From Oxalobacter formigenes (GTDB taxonomy: Bacteria > Pseudomonadota > Gammaproteobacteria > Burkholderiales > Burkholderiaceae_D): DNA of 64,000 bases. This document shows, in pieces, positions 8,529-17,586 of this stretch; the first letter of the stretch is position 1; each line of letters opens with the position of its first letter. Under the pieces are notes generated by a model. That model saw nothing but the letters and a program-made list of their open reading frames with translations. It did no database searches and had not been told where the DNA came from. The position numbers and the translations under genes were made by a program. The stretch lies in assembly GCF_027158485.1 (NCBI RefSeq), contig NZ_JAMKYJ010000011.1, one strand, 5' to 3'.

Positions 8529-8835
8529 GTGATGAATCTGTATGAAGATAAAACGGCGCTCTTATATAAACTGGCAATGTAAAAATCAAGAAAAATGGAA
8601 TAAGAAAAAACTTTTTCACTTTTACCAGTCAATAGAGAAAAGGGATTTCAAAAAGATAAAAAATGCCTGTTCCTGCAAGATGGGTTAAAGCAGGATATGC
8701 TCTCAAAGAAAACGAATTCGTCGTTTTCTTGCAAAATGAAGTTTCAAGTGAAATTTTAGATTCAACAAATCGTTGTAGCGGCTGTTTTTTATATTAAAGT
8801 TAAGTATTGCCTACCTTCATTTCAGAGATCCGCAT
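8529..8835. other. Non-coding stretch before the Sel1-repeat gene
   Basis: No credible gene is seen. It contains a 10-bp hairpin (8706-8715 with 8721-8730, loop ATTCG) without a T-run, and AT-rich sequence from about 8750 that probably holds the promoter of the next gene. Confidence 0.5.
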
Positions 8836-9723
8836 ATGAACAGCCAGACTGCCAGAAAAATGTTTTCTTTCGATATCAGGGCAAACCATTTTTTTCGAGC
8901 TTTTTTGCTGCTTGCCATGTCACTTCTTGCCGGTGTTGCCTTTGCTGACGATTTCAACGATGGTGTCAGCGCCTACAAAAGCGGGAACTACCAGCAGGCA
9001 CTGTCGCTATTTGAGGCGGGCGCGAAAAAGGACGACCCGAAATCGACGTATGCCCTCGGCCTTCTGTATAAAAACGGCGTGATCGTCAGAAAAGATATCG
9101 GACGTGGCCTGAATCTGATCATGAAATCTGCCAATCAGGGATTCGCGAGAGCCCAGAATTATCTCGGAGTCACCTACTACGATGGCAATGAGGTCGAACA
9201 GGACTACAAGGAAGCGTTCGACTGGTATGGCAAGGCAGCCGTTCAGGGTTATCCTGATGCGGAATACAATCTGGCCGTCATGTATGGTCTTGGGAAGGGA
9301 ACCCGGCAGGATTTTTCCGAAACCATCAAATGGCTGCGCAAGGCCGCCATGCACCAGCTTCCTGAAGCCCAGTACGGTCTTGGCGTAATGTATTCCCGAG
9401 GACTTGGTGTCGTGAAAAACGATGAACAGTCCGCTTACTGGTTTTCAAAGGCAGCGCGGGCCGGTTACCTGAAAGCGCAAAACAAACTGGGTATTTTATA
9501 TTCCGAAGGAAAAGGTCTGGAAAAGGACGAGAAAAAAGCGTTCCACTGGTTCGAGGCCGCTGCCGAAAAAGGCTATGCAAAAGCCCAATTCAATCTGGCG
9601 GTCATGTACGACAAGGGAATTGGCGTTGCAAAGGATGTGTCCAAAGCCATTATGTGGTACCGCAAAGCGGCTACACAAGGCAATGTGGCTGCACAGAAAC
9701 GGTTGAAACAACTGCATTCCTAA
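8836..9723 (+). CDS. Sel1-like repeat (tetratricopeptide-like) exported protein
   Basis: The 295-residue protein has an N-terminal hydrophobic segment (about residues 22-37) ending in VAFA-DD, a likely signal peptide with cleavage near residue 37. It then carries about six or seven consecutive Sel1 repeats of 36 residues, each with the signature A-x-x-x-L-G-x-x-Y/M-x-x-G...A-x-x-W-x-x-K-A-A. Sel1 proteins form curved alpha-solenoids that bind other proteins; bacterial members often act in envelope processes. No enzymatic motif is present. The ATG 8836 start follows a weak GAGA. Its partner is unknown and neighbours give no hint. Confidence 0.88.
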   Translation: MNSQTARKMFSFDIRANHFFRAFLLLAMSLLAGVAFADDFNDGVSAYKSGNYQQALSLFEAGAKKDDPKSTYALGLLYKNGVIVRKDIGRGLNLIMKSANQGFARAQNYLGVTYYDGNEVEQDYKEAFDWYGKAAVQGYPDAEYNLAVMYGLGKGTRQDFSETIKWLRKAAMHQLPEAQYGLGVMYSRGLGVVKNDEQSAYWFSKAARAGYLKAQNKLGILYSEGKGLEKDEKKAFHWFEAAAEKGYAKAQFNLAVMYDKGIGVAKDVSKAIMWYRKAATQGNVAAQKRLKQLHS

Positions 9724-9753
9724 GGCCCGAAAACAAAAGAGACATCCGGAAAA

Positions 9754-10959
9754 TCAGGCTTTGAGAATCTGGCGGCTGATCGACGCCTCACGGTAATGCC
9801 GGACTGCTTTTTCTTCGTGTCCCAGCCTGTCATGTAATTGCGCCAGCAAAAGATGAGCCTGATACAAGAGTTTCCGGTCGGAAGTGAGAGAAATGGCTTC
9901 TTCAAAACAGCTGGCTGACTTGTCAAACTGTTTCTGGCGCGAAGCCAATACGCCTAGCGCCAGCAAAAGCTGCGGCTGCCGTCCATATTTTTCAAGCCAT
10001 CGTTCACAATGCCCTGCCTGAACCGTTAAATCATCCGGTTCCCTGCTTTCAGCGAATTCGACAAACGCATTTACCAGCCGGTCGTCCCAGAATTTGTCCA
10101 GCACACGGTACAGTATCTCTTCACTCTTTTTCGGTAGCATGCAATGATAAAACGCTTTAGCGGCACTGATTGCCACAGCCGGTTTTTCACGCTCTTGTTC
10201 AGGAACATCCTGCCAAACAAGCGCAACCGACTCCGCATCCGGCGCTGCTGTATCGAAGAGATTGACATAAGCCGCCTCTTTCAGTTTTTCCGACAAAACC
10301 GCCCGGATGGAGTGATGCTTGTCCAGAGACTGGACGAGGCGTAGCACTTCTTTCCAGTTCCCGATCTGCTGGTTTGCCTTGAGGGACAAACGCTGGACGT
10401 GGATATGTCGCGTGCCATTTGCATTGAGATCACTTATGACATCCAGCGCCTTGTGAGGCTGATGCTCGTCGATATACAACTCGGCCTTCGTCACAAGACA
10501 TGCCGTATCGTAATCCTCATTATCCTCAATACTTTTCAGGTATTCGTCACGCTTGTCGTATTGCTGTACCGCTTGCGACGCCCTCGCTCCTATCAGGGCG
10601 GCGTATCCCCTGTTCTTTTCCCACTCCCACGCCTTTTCCGCCGCTTTCTGGGCCTGTACGAAACGCCCTTCAAAAAGAGCCTTCAGGGATTGGCGCAAAG
10701 CCTGATTGCTTTCCTGCTCTTTTTTTTGTTCACGTATCTGTGAAATCCGGGATGGCAAACGCAAAGCCATATGAATGGCCTTGAAAACCAGAAACAGCAA
10801 AATGATCAGCAGGACCAGCAGCAAGAGGAAAAAGTTGAGCGAGATATCGACCCGGTATGGCGGCCAGAAAAAAACGACGTTTCCGGCATTGAAACGCACC
10901 AGTACAGCCAGTCCAACTGCTGTGGCAAAAAGTCCGAGTATCCACAGAAAGATTCGCAT
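9754..10959 (-). CDS. hemY: HemY, TPR-containing inner-membrane protein
   Basis: The 401-residue protein begins MRIFLWILGLFATAVGLAVL and has a second hydrophobic helix at about 40-62, the HemY_N double transmembrane hairpin. The rest is TPR-like helices on the cytoplasmic side or periplasmic face. HemY of proteobacteria is a protein of poorly defined function, found at the end of hemCDXY operons and proposed to help late tetrapyrrole synthesis. It is unrelated to the Gram-positive protoporphyrinogen oxidase of the same name. It starts one base after the hemX stop, so the two are co-transcribed. Its usual partners hemC and hemD are not next to it. Confidence 0.9.
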   Translation of the reverse strand: MRIFLWILGLFATAVGLAVLVRFNAGNVVFFWPPYRVDISLNFFLLLLVLLIILLFLVFKAIHMALRLPSRISQIREQKKEQESNQALRQSLKALFEGRFVQAQKAAEKAWEWEKNRGYAALIGARASQAVQQYDKRDEYLKSIEDNEDYDTACLVTKAELYIDEHQPHKALDVISDLNANGTRHIHVQRLSLKANQQIGNWKEVLRLVQSLDKHHSIRAVLSEKLKEAAYVNLFDTAAPDAESVALVWQDVPEQEREKPAVAISAAKAFYHCMLPKKSEEILYRVLDKFWDDRLVNAFVEFAESREPDDLTVQAGHCERWLEKYGRQPQLLLALGVLASRQKQFDKSASCFEEAISLTSDRKLLYQAHLLLAQLHDRLGHEEKAVRHYREASISRQILKA

Positions 10960-10960
10960 A

Positions 10961-12049
10961 TCAGTTCTTCATTCGATGATTCTGAACGGCGTTCAAGCTA
11001 TCCGACAGACTGGGAATGTCCACGGACAAATCACTCGATTCCAAATTTCTCAACGTCGTCCTGACCGGTTTCACCGAATCTGCCGATGTATCGAAATAGC
11101 GGTCGAGCAAGTCCAGCGCGGCATTGATATCGTTTTTGAAAGAATTCGGTGAATGCGAAAGCAGGGAAAGCCGCGCCGAGAGCAGACGCAATTTCAGGTT
11201 TTCTCTCAGATAATAAGCTTGCGAAGGCGATAGAATCAACGCATCCGGCGCATCCACTTCCTGTACCCTGACCAGTGAATGGATTTCCCCGCGCATGTCG
11301 TCAATCCAGTCATTCCATAAAACGGCACTGGAATGCGCCCAGTCCGAAGGCGAGAGTGAAAATTCAAGCTCTTTTTTCATGCGCGAAGAAGCGTCTCTGT
11401 CATGATCCGGCAGCGGTTTTTCTCCTGCCATCAAGGGCAACCGGCTGATTTCGCTGATGATACTGTCCAGTTTCAACGCCATGCCAGCTGTATCGACGTT
11501 CGGAACCGCACGCAAACGTCCGATATCCCTTGCGATGGCACCTCTGATGGCAATGAACTGGGGTTTATTGGAATGGGCAAGCGTCCTGTCGGCATTTTGC
11601 AAGGCGACCAGTGCTCCGTCTATGTTTTTCGAAAGTTGAAGCTGTTGATTGGCCGTCGACAAAACCTGTTCGATTTCGGCCAGAGACCAGTCGTCCCTGC
11701 TTTTCGAGAGGTCCTGATACATCTGGGAAAGCGATACCTGCTGGTTCTGGGTTTCTGCCTGTCTGTTTTCCAGCGCGACCACTTTTGCCTGAATGTCGAC
11801 CATCATGTCCTGCGTGGTTTTGGCGATGGTTTTCGCTTCCATGCTCACATCGTCACCTGACTGCAGACGCTTCGCAATTTCCGCACGCAGTCCCCCGATT
11901 TCGATATGCGAATAAACCAAATGGGCAACAAACAGGACGACGAGCACCGTCAGTCCCCAGGTCAGCCAGCGCAAACGCTGCTGCATCCTGGAAAGCGTTT
12001 CGGCTTTTCCGGTAGAAACGGTTTCAGATGGTGAGTCAGGTGAGGACAT
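10961..12049 (-). CDS. hemX: HemX, putative uroporphyrinogen-III C-methyltransferase-like membrane protein
   Basis: The 362-residue protein has one transmembrane helix at about residues 28-48 after a polar N-terminus. A long coiled-coil region follows and then the motif DDWSLAEIEQVLSTANQQLQ, diagnostic of HemX (Pfam HemX). HemX is annotated as uroporphyrinogen-III methylase in old records but lacks the SAM-binding motifs of that enzyme, and none is seen here. It is thought to be a structural partner of HemY. In related genera it is encoded as hemDX or directly after hemD. Here the gene is the first of its operon, 560 bp from the divergent ppc gene. Confidence 0.9.
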   Translation of the reverse strand: MSSPDSPSETVSTGKAETLSRMQQRLRWLTWGLTVLVVLFVAHLVYSHIEIGGLRAEIAKRLQSGDDVSMEAKTIAKTTQDMMVDIQAKVVALENRQAETQNQQVSLSQMYQDLSKSRDDWSLAEIEQVLSTANQQLQLSKNIDGALVALQNADRTLAHSNKPQFIAIRGAIARDIGRLRAVPNVDTAGMALKLDSIISEISRLPLMAGEKPLPDHDRDASSRMKKELEFSLSPSDWAHSSAVLWNDWIDDMRGEIHSLVRVQEVDAPDALILSPSQAYYLRENLKLRLLSARLSLLSHSPNSFKNDINAALDLLDRYFDTSADSVKPVRTTLRNLESSDLSVDIPSLSDSLNAVQNHRMKN

Positions 12050-12651
12050 ATTCGATCATTTTATTATTCCCGAAGGACATTATAGCCTCTGAATCCTCCT
12101 TTTTATGCCCATATGAGAGACAAAAACATCTTCCGGTTTCGATGAAAACGTTTTCAATTGCAAAGGGCAAAAAAAGATGCTCCTTGCTCTATGTGACGGT
12201 ATGGCATTGTTGGGAATTCACGACATGAACCGCCGCGTGGCAGCCTGTTTGTGGAAACTTTTTGTTTTACGGGCAAGTTTCATTGAATGAGTCATGCTCC
12301 AGATACGGGTTCAAATTGAAGAAATTGACAATTTTTTATGCAAAAATCGATCAGGAAAGGTGGGATATGATACGAAAAAAGGTATACTTCTTTATTTGCC
12401 CGGTCACAGTGAAAAGCCTGTATTTTCATCTTTTCCCATGATGAAACACCGCTTTATCCTGTAGTGTCGCGTTTTTTATTGTAAAACGACAGGAGTTGCC
12501 GGTTTCCACACCGATACCGATCGGCTGTCAGAACCGCCTGCTCCTCCTTTCAGTATGTTTTTTGACACGAAACTGAATAACACCGTTTTTTCGAAAGCCG
12601 TCATTACCCATGACCGGTTATTTTGACTTACCTGACCTTATTATCACTATG
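12050..12651. other. Intergenic region between hemX and ppc, expected site of hemC/hemD
   Basis: No convincing protein-coding gene, tRNA or RNA fold is seen. It should contain divergent promoters for hemX and ppc. In many Burkholderiales hemC and hemD sit here, but no recognisable porphobilinogen deaminase or uroporphyrinogen-III synthase remnant was found by eye. Confidence 0.55.
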
Positions 12652-15522
12652 GCAGATCAGCATCAGGAAATGAGCACGAACACTCCATCCAAATCACAGA
12701 CAGAAGCGCCCGAAAAAGAAGACATTCGTATGCTCGGGCGCATGCTCGGTGACACCATTCGCGAAAAAGAAGGTGAAGATACCTTCAATCTGGTTGAAAA
12801 AGTCCGCCGGACAGCCGTCAGTTTCAGGCGCGACCCCAATATCTGCTCGGCAGATACCTTGAACAACCTGTTGAAAAATCTGTCCCGGAATCAGGCCATT
12901 TCAGTGGTTCGCGCATTTTCCTATTTTTCGCATCTGGCCAATATCGCCGTTGACAAGCACGCCAATCTGGCCTATCGATCAGCCCTCATTTCCGGTGCGG
13001 CACCGGAAAAAGGCAGCCTGAATTACGCACTGGACCGGCTTGATGCGGCAGGCGTTCCCGGCGCAGCCATCAAAAAATCCCTGAACAAAACGTTCATTTC
13101 CCCTGTCCTGACCGCCCATCCGACCGAAGTCCAGCGTAAAAGCACGCTGGACAGCGAACGTGAAATCGCCCGTTTGCTGGCTGAACACGGTAGCAGCCTG
13201 ACGCCAAAGGAAAGCAAACACAATACGGAAATGCTCCGCGCGCAAATTGCCGCCCTCTGGCAAACCCGTCTGTTGCGTTATACCCGTTTATCCGTTGCCG
13301 ATGAAATCAATAATGCACTGTCCTACTACCGGACGACATTTTTGAGGGAATTGCCTGAACTGTATCATTCGATTCAGGAAGAAATCAGCGAGCGCTACCC
13401 GGAAAGTGCCGACGGTATTGCCGCTCCGGGATCAAAAAGCAAATACCTGCAAATGGGCAGCTGGATCGGGGGTGACCGCGACGGCAACCCGAACGTCAAC
13501 GCCGACACGATGCTTCATGCACTTGAGCGGCAATCCCACCTGGTCATGGAATTCTATCTGGAAGAAATCCATAACCTCGGTGCAGAGCTTTCCATCTCAT
13601 CGCTGTTGAATCATGTCAGTCCTGAATTGCAGGAACTGGCAAACACCTCATCGGACACATCCCTGCATCGTGTCGATGAGCCGTACCGCCGTGCCCTGAT
13701 CGCCATTTATTCGCGTCTGGCGGCAACTGCCCGTGACTATGGCATGACCACCCTTCCCCGCAGCGAAGTCGGAACCGGCGAAGCCTATGCGACACCGGAA
13801 GAATTCGGCGCCGATCTCCAGATCATGATCGATTCCTTAAATCAGAATGCCGGGGAACTCCTTGTCAGAATCCGGCTTGGCTCTCTTAAAGCCGCAGTCG
13901 ATATCTTCGGTTTCCATCTGGCAACGCTCGATATGCGCCAGAGTTCGGATATACACGAACGCATCCTGACGGAAATTTTTGCCACCGCACAGGTCGAACC
14001 GGATTACGCGAGCCTTTCAGAAGAGAAAAAAGTGGAATTGCTGATCCATGAACTCAGTCAGCCGCGTCTGCTTTATTCCCCGTTCGCACAGTATTCCGAA
14101 GAAACGACGTCTGAACTCAGAATCCTGCGTACTGCCCGTAATATAAGGGAACAGTATGGCAAGCGGGCCATTACGAACTACATTATTTCCCATACAGAAA
14201 CGGTTTCGGACATTCTGGAAGTGTATCTGCTTCAAAAAGAATCCGGACTGCTCCGTCCGAAACGCAAAACCGGTTCCAATACCGTTTTAGACTGGAATGA
14301 AGCCGAAGCGGATCTCATGGCCATTCCCCTGTTTGAAATGATTCCAGACTTGCGTTCGGCAGCGGCCATCATGAAAGAAACCATGAGCATTCCTCTTGTC
14401 AGGGAGCTGATCAGAAAACAGGGCGATTTGCAGGAAGTCATGCTCGGTTATTCCGATTCGAACAAGGATGGGGGTTACACGACGTCGAACTGGGAATTGT
14501 ACAAGGCGGAAAAACAACTGGTCGAACTGTTCAACCAGATGGGTGTGCGACTTCGCCTGTTCCACGGACGTGGGGGTACCGTCGGCCGCGGAGGTGGCCC
14601 GACTTATGAAGCCATTCTTGCACAACCGCACGGGACTGTTAATGGCCAGATCCGCCTGACCGAACAGGGTGAAATGATCGCATCCAAATTCGCGGACCCG
14701 GAAATCGGCAGCCGCAATCTGGAGCTGCTCGTTGCCGCTACACTGGAAGCCAGCCTGATGCCGGAAGACGAAAACAAGAAATATACCGACAAGATGCGCG
14801 ACTTCGAGTCGGCTCTTGAAGAAATTTCGGCACTGGCCTACCAGGCTTATCGCCATCTGGTTTACGATACCCCGGGATTCACGGATTATTTCTTCCAGTC
14901 GACTCCGATTACGGAAATCGCCGAACTGAACATCGGTTCGCGTCCGGCATCGCGCAAGTCTTCGCGCCGTATTGAAGACCTGAGGGCGATTCCATGGAGT
15001 TTCTCATGGGGACAATGCCGTGTGCTGCTTCCGGGCTGGTATGGTTTTGGCTCCGCAATCACCCAGTGGCTGGATGAAGAAGACGCCAGCGTCAAAAACA
15101 AAAAAATTGCCCTTTTGCAATCGATGTACAGGGAATGGCCTTTCTTCGAATCCATGCTCTCGAATATGGACATGGTTCTGGCCAAGTCCGATCTGGCGAT
15201 CGCTTATCGTTATTCCGAACTGGTGACGGACAGGAATTTGCGCGATACCGTCTTCTCGCATATTTGCGCAGAACATCAGCGGACCCTGAACAGTTTCGAA
15301 ATCATCACAAACGAAAAAGAACGTCTGGTGAACAACCCTGCTCTGGCCCGGGCATTGAAAGACCGGCTGGCCTATATCGATCCGCTGAACCACTTGCAGG
15401 TCGAACTGATCAAGCGACACCGTAATCCGGGAAACAATCCGGAAAATCTGGATGCCCGCGCCACCCGTGGCATTCACCTCTCGATCAACGGTATTGCCGC
15501 CGGCATGCGCAATACAGGCTGA
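12652..15522 (+). CDS. ppc: Phosphoenolpyruvate carboxylase
   Basis: From ATG 12652 the protein is 956 residues. It carries the catalytic TAHPTEVQR (histidine), GGDRDGNPNV (Arg/Asp), LGYSDSNKDGGY and FHGRGGTVGRGGGP motifs of bacterial PEP carboxylase, and ends in the expected MRNTG C-terminus. The enzyme makes oxaloacetate from PEP and bicarbonate, replenishing the TCA cycle. This is especially relevant in an organism feeding on C2 compounds. ATGs at 12610 and 12673 are alternatives; none has a good ribosome-binding site, and family alignments normally begin close to DIRMLGRMLGD. Ten bases separate its stop from the crotonase gene. Confidence 0.97.
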   Translation, partial: ADQHQEMSTNTPSKSQTEAPEKEDIRMLGRMLGDTIREKEGEDTFNLVEKVRRTAVSFRRDPNICSADTLNNLLKNLSRNQAISVVRAFSYFSHLANIAVDKHANLAYRSALISGAAPEKGSLNYALDRLDAAGVPGAAIKKSLNKTFISPVLTAHPTEVQRKSTLDSEREIARLLAEHGSSLTPKESKHNTEMLRAQIAALWQTRLLRYTRLSVADEINNALSYYRTTFLRELPELYHSIQEEISERYPESADGIAAPGSKSKYLQMGSWIGGDRDGNPNVNADTMLHALERQSHLVMEFYLEEIHNLGAELSISSLLNHVSPELQELANTSSDTSLHRVDEPYRRALIAIYSRLAATARDYGMTTLPRSEVGTGEAYATPEEFGADLQIMIDSLNQNAGELLVRIRLGSLKAAVDIFGFHLATLDMRQSSDIHERILTEIFATAQVEPDYASLSEEKKVELLIHELSQPRLLYSPFAQYSEETTSELRILRTARNIREQYGKRAITNYIISHTETVSDILEVYLLQKESGLLRPKRKTGSNTVLDWNEAEADLMAIPLFEMIPDLRSAAAIMKETMSIPLVRELIRKQGDLQEVMLGYSDSNKDGGYTTSNWELYKAEKQLVELFNQMGVRLRLFHGRGGTVGRGGGPTYEAILAQPHGTVNGQIRLTEQGEMIASKFADPEIGSRNLELLVAATLEASLMPEDENKKYTDKMRDFESALEEISALAYQAYRHLVYDTPGFTDYFFQSTPITEIAELNIGSRPASRKSSRRIEDLRAIPWSFSWGQCRVLLPGWYGFGSAITQWLDEEDASVKNKKIALLQSMYREWPFFESMLSNMDMVLAKSDLAIAYRYSELVTDRNLRDTVFSHICAEHQRTLNSFEIITNEKERLVNNPALARALKDRLAYIDPLNHLQVELIKRHRNPGNNPENLDARATRGIHLSINGIAAGMRNTG

Positions 15523-15532
15523 TACCGTCGTC

Positions 15533-16357
15533 ATGACCGACACTGTCACAAGCGGCTCCCCATCGTTTCAGAACGGTCGGGAGCCGGTTTATTTCGAGCG
15601 TGAGGGGGAATTTATTGCCACTGTCGTGCTGAACAACCCCGAACGCCTCAACGCCATTACGGCACAAATGTGGCAAAAGCTTCATCAATCCATTCTTGAA
15701 TTGTCTGCTGACGATTCCCTGCGTTGCATTGTCATCAGGGGAACAGGCGGAAAGGCATTTTCATCCGGTTGCGATATTCACGAATTTACAAAAGTACGGT
15801 CGAATAAGGAACAGGCACGCGACTATGGGAAAGTAATGCACGACACGCTCATCGCGTTTCAAAACTGTCCCATTCCCCTCGTCGCTTCTATCGAAGGCAT
15901 TTGTGTCGGCGCCGGTCTGGAAATCGCATCGACCTGTGATTTCCGGATTTGCAATGAATCGTCCCGTTTCGGTGCGCCGGTCAAAAATCTGGGTCTCGTC
16001 ATGGCCTATCCGGAACTTGAACCATTGATTGCACTGGCCGGAAAAGACGTGCTTATGGAAATATTGCTGGAAGGCCGTATTTTCGATGCAAGGGAAGCGA
16101 AAGAAAGACGTCTCGTAACCCGTGTCGTACCTGACAGCGAGCTTGAAGAATCCGTCAACGACACGGTACGCCGAATTGTTTCGGGAGCGCCTCTTGCGGC
16201 ACGCTGGCACAAAAAATTCATCCGGAAACTGTTTCGTTTTCCTCATGTGACTCACGATGAAAACGACGAATGTTTTGACTGTTTCGATACGGAAGATTTC
16301 CAGACAGGCTGTCTGGCTTTCCTGAAACAGAAACATCCGGACTTCAGGGGAAAATAA
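15533..16357 (+). CDS. Enoyl-CoA hydratase/isomerase (crotonase) family protein
   Basis: ATG 15533 gives 274 residues. The CoA-binding and oxyanion-hole sequences are RGTGGKAFSSGCDI and IEGICVGAGLEIASTCD. In the rat mitochondrial hydratase two glutamates (144 and 164) activate water. Here the first is present (GLEIA), but the second is replaced by valine (FGAPVKN). Simple hydratase activity is therefore doubtful, and an isomerase, hydrolase or decarboxylase role is possible. Close spacing to ppc suggests co-transcription. No other fatty-acid oxidation genes are nearby. The substrate is not recognisable. Confidence 0.8.
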   Translation: MTDTVTSGSPSFQNGREPVYFEREGEFIATVVLNNPERLNAITAQMWQKLHQSILELSADDSLRCIVIRGTGGKAFSSGCDIHEFTKVRSNKEQARDYGKVMHDTLIAFQNCPIPLVASIEGICVGAGLEIASTCDFRICNESSRFGAPVKNLGLVMAYPELEPLIALAGKDVLMEILLEGRIFDAREAKERRLVTRVVPDSELEESVNDTVRRIVSGAPLAARWHKKFIRKLFRFPHVTHDENDECFDCFDTEDFQTGCLAFLKQKHPDFRGK

Positions 16358-16386
16358 AAAAGGCGTGACACCATTCACGCCTTTTC
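16358..16386 (+). terminator. Bidirectional terminator between the crotonase gene and yciB
   Basis: GGCGTGA at 16362-16368 pairs with TCACGCC at 16375-16381, flanked by A and T runs. It serves the convergent genes on both sides. Confidence 0.85.
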
Positions 16387-16402
16387 ATTATCTCAAATCC
16401 GT

Positions 16403-17029
16403 TTATCGGGCATCCTTGAGATGTCTGGACAGATAAATGCTTTGGCCGATTACGAAAAGGAACATCAGCCCCATCCCGCCGAACAGTTTGAAGCTGACCC
16501 ATGTCGCCGTTTCATAACCACCCCAAAACGCCACATACAGGTTCAAAACGCCCATGAAGGCGAAAAAAACGATCCATGCCACATTCAGTTTTTTCCAGAC
16601 CGGATCGGGCAGCTGGACCTTTTTTTCCATCATGCTTCGGATAAGGTTTTTCCTGAATGCCAAAGAGGCGATCAAAAGGGCCGCACCAAACAGCCAGTAT
16701 AAAACCGTCGGCTTCCACTTGATGAATTCCTCACTTCCGAAATAAATCGTCGCGCCGCCAAAAACAGTGATGACAATCAGGGAAACCCAAAGGGTCGCCT
16801 CGATTTTCCGTCTTCTGGCAAGCAGGTAAACAATCTGTAAAACACTTGCGACAATCGCCAGCGCCGTTGCCAGCAGGATAGGCACTGACGATTCGGGAAT
16901 GCTGTTTCCCGCAACGAACATGGACAGGTATTTATCCGCAATGGCTTGCGCTGTTGCGATATGGCTTTTTGCCCATGAAAAAGAACCGAAAAAAAGGATG
17001 ACGGGAAACAGATCGAAAAGAAATTTCAT
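16403..17029 (-). CDS. yciB: Inner membrane-spanning protein YciB (septation protein A)
   Basis: The 208-residue protein is almost wholly hydrophobic, with five or more transmembrane helices. It has the family start MKFLFDLFPVILFFGSFSW, the KWKPTVLYWLFG motif near residue 105 and a loop ending VWKKLNVAWIVFFAFMG. YciB/IspZ is an envelope protein linked to cell-length control and envelope synthesis. The family averages about 180 residues; this one is longer owing to an insert at about 25-55. It follows msrB with a 10-base gap, the usual betaproteobacterial pair. Confidence 0.92.
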   Translation of the reverse strand: MKFLFDLFPVILFFGSFSWAKSHIATAQAIADKYLSMFVAGNSIPESSVPILLATALAIVASVLQIVYLLARRRKIEATLWVSLIVITVFGGATIYFGSEEFIKWKPTVLYWLFGAALLIASLAFRKNLIRSMMEKKVQLPDPVWKKLNVAWIVFFAFMGVLNLYVAFWGGYETATWVSFKLFGGMGLMFLFVIGQSIYLSRHLKDAR

Positions 17030-17039
17030 TTTTTACTTA

Positions 17040-17465
17040 TCACTTGTCAGAAGATTCTGCCTTCTTCGGTAGCGGGTCGAACCGCAAAGCGGCAGAATTA
17101 ATACAATAACGCAGCCCCGTTGGGGGTGGGCCGTCGTCAAACACATGGCCCAGATGGGCATCACAAATGGCACAGATAATTTCGGTACGCACCATGCCCA
17201 GCGAGACATCGACCTTTTCCCTTACATTTTCAGGGTCGATCGGTGCAAAAAAACTTGGCCAGCCACAACCGGCGTCGAATTTCGTATCGGAAATGAACAG
17301 GGGCGTTCCACAATTGACGCACGTATAAACACCGGTCTCGTCATGGTTCCAGTACTCGCCGGTAAAGGGCGGTTCCGTCGCTGCCTGTCGGGTCACGGCA
17401 TACGCCACAGGGGAAAGCTGCGCTCTCCATTCGGCATCCGTCTTTTGAACTCTGGGTTTGCTCAT
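17040..17465 (-). CDS. msrB: Peptide-methionine (R)-S-oxide reductase MsrB
   Basis: Translation from ATG 17465, which follows AAGGAG, gives 141 residues. MsrB reduces methionine-R-sulfoxide in proteins. The zinc-binding pairs are Cys49/Cys52 (CVNC) and Cys98/Cys101 (CAIC). The nucleophile is Cys121 in RYCINSAALRF, and Cys67 in GCGWPSF is a possible resolving residue. The protein has no signal peptide, so it is cytoplasmic. An ORF start 33 bases upstream lies before the ribosome-binding site and is unlikely. It is the first gene of the msrB-yciB pair. Confidence 0.96.
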   Translation of the reverse strand: MSKPRVQKTDAEWRAQLSPVAYAVTRQAATEPPFTGEYWNHDETGVYTCVNCGTPLFISDTKFDAGCGWPSFFAPIDPENVREKVDVSLGMVRTEIICAICDAHLGHVFDDGPPPTGLRYCINSAALRFDPLPKKAESSDK

Positions 17466-17586
17466 AATCGCTCCTTGCAGGATATTGAACTCTTTCAATG
17501 GAAATGACAGATTACTTGTTCAAAAAGTTTCAGCTATCAGATTTGTTAAATAAAAGTGAGTTCAGTCCTGACAAGAATACCCCATT

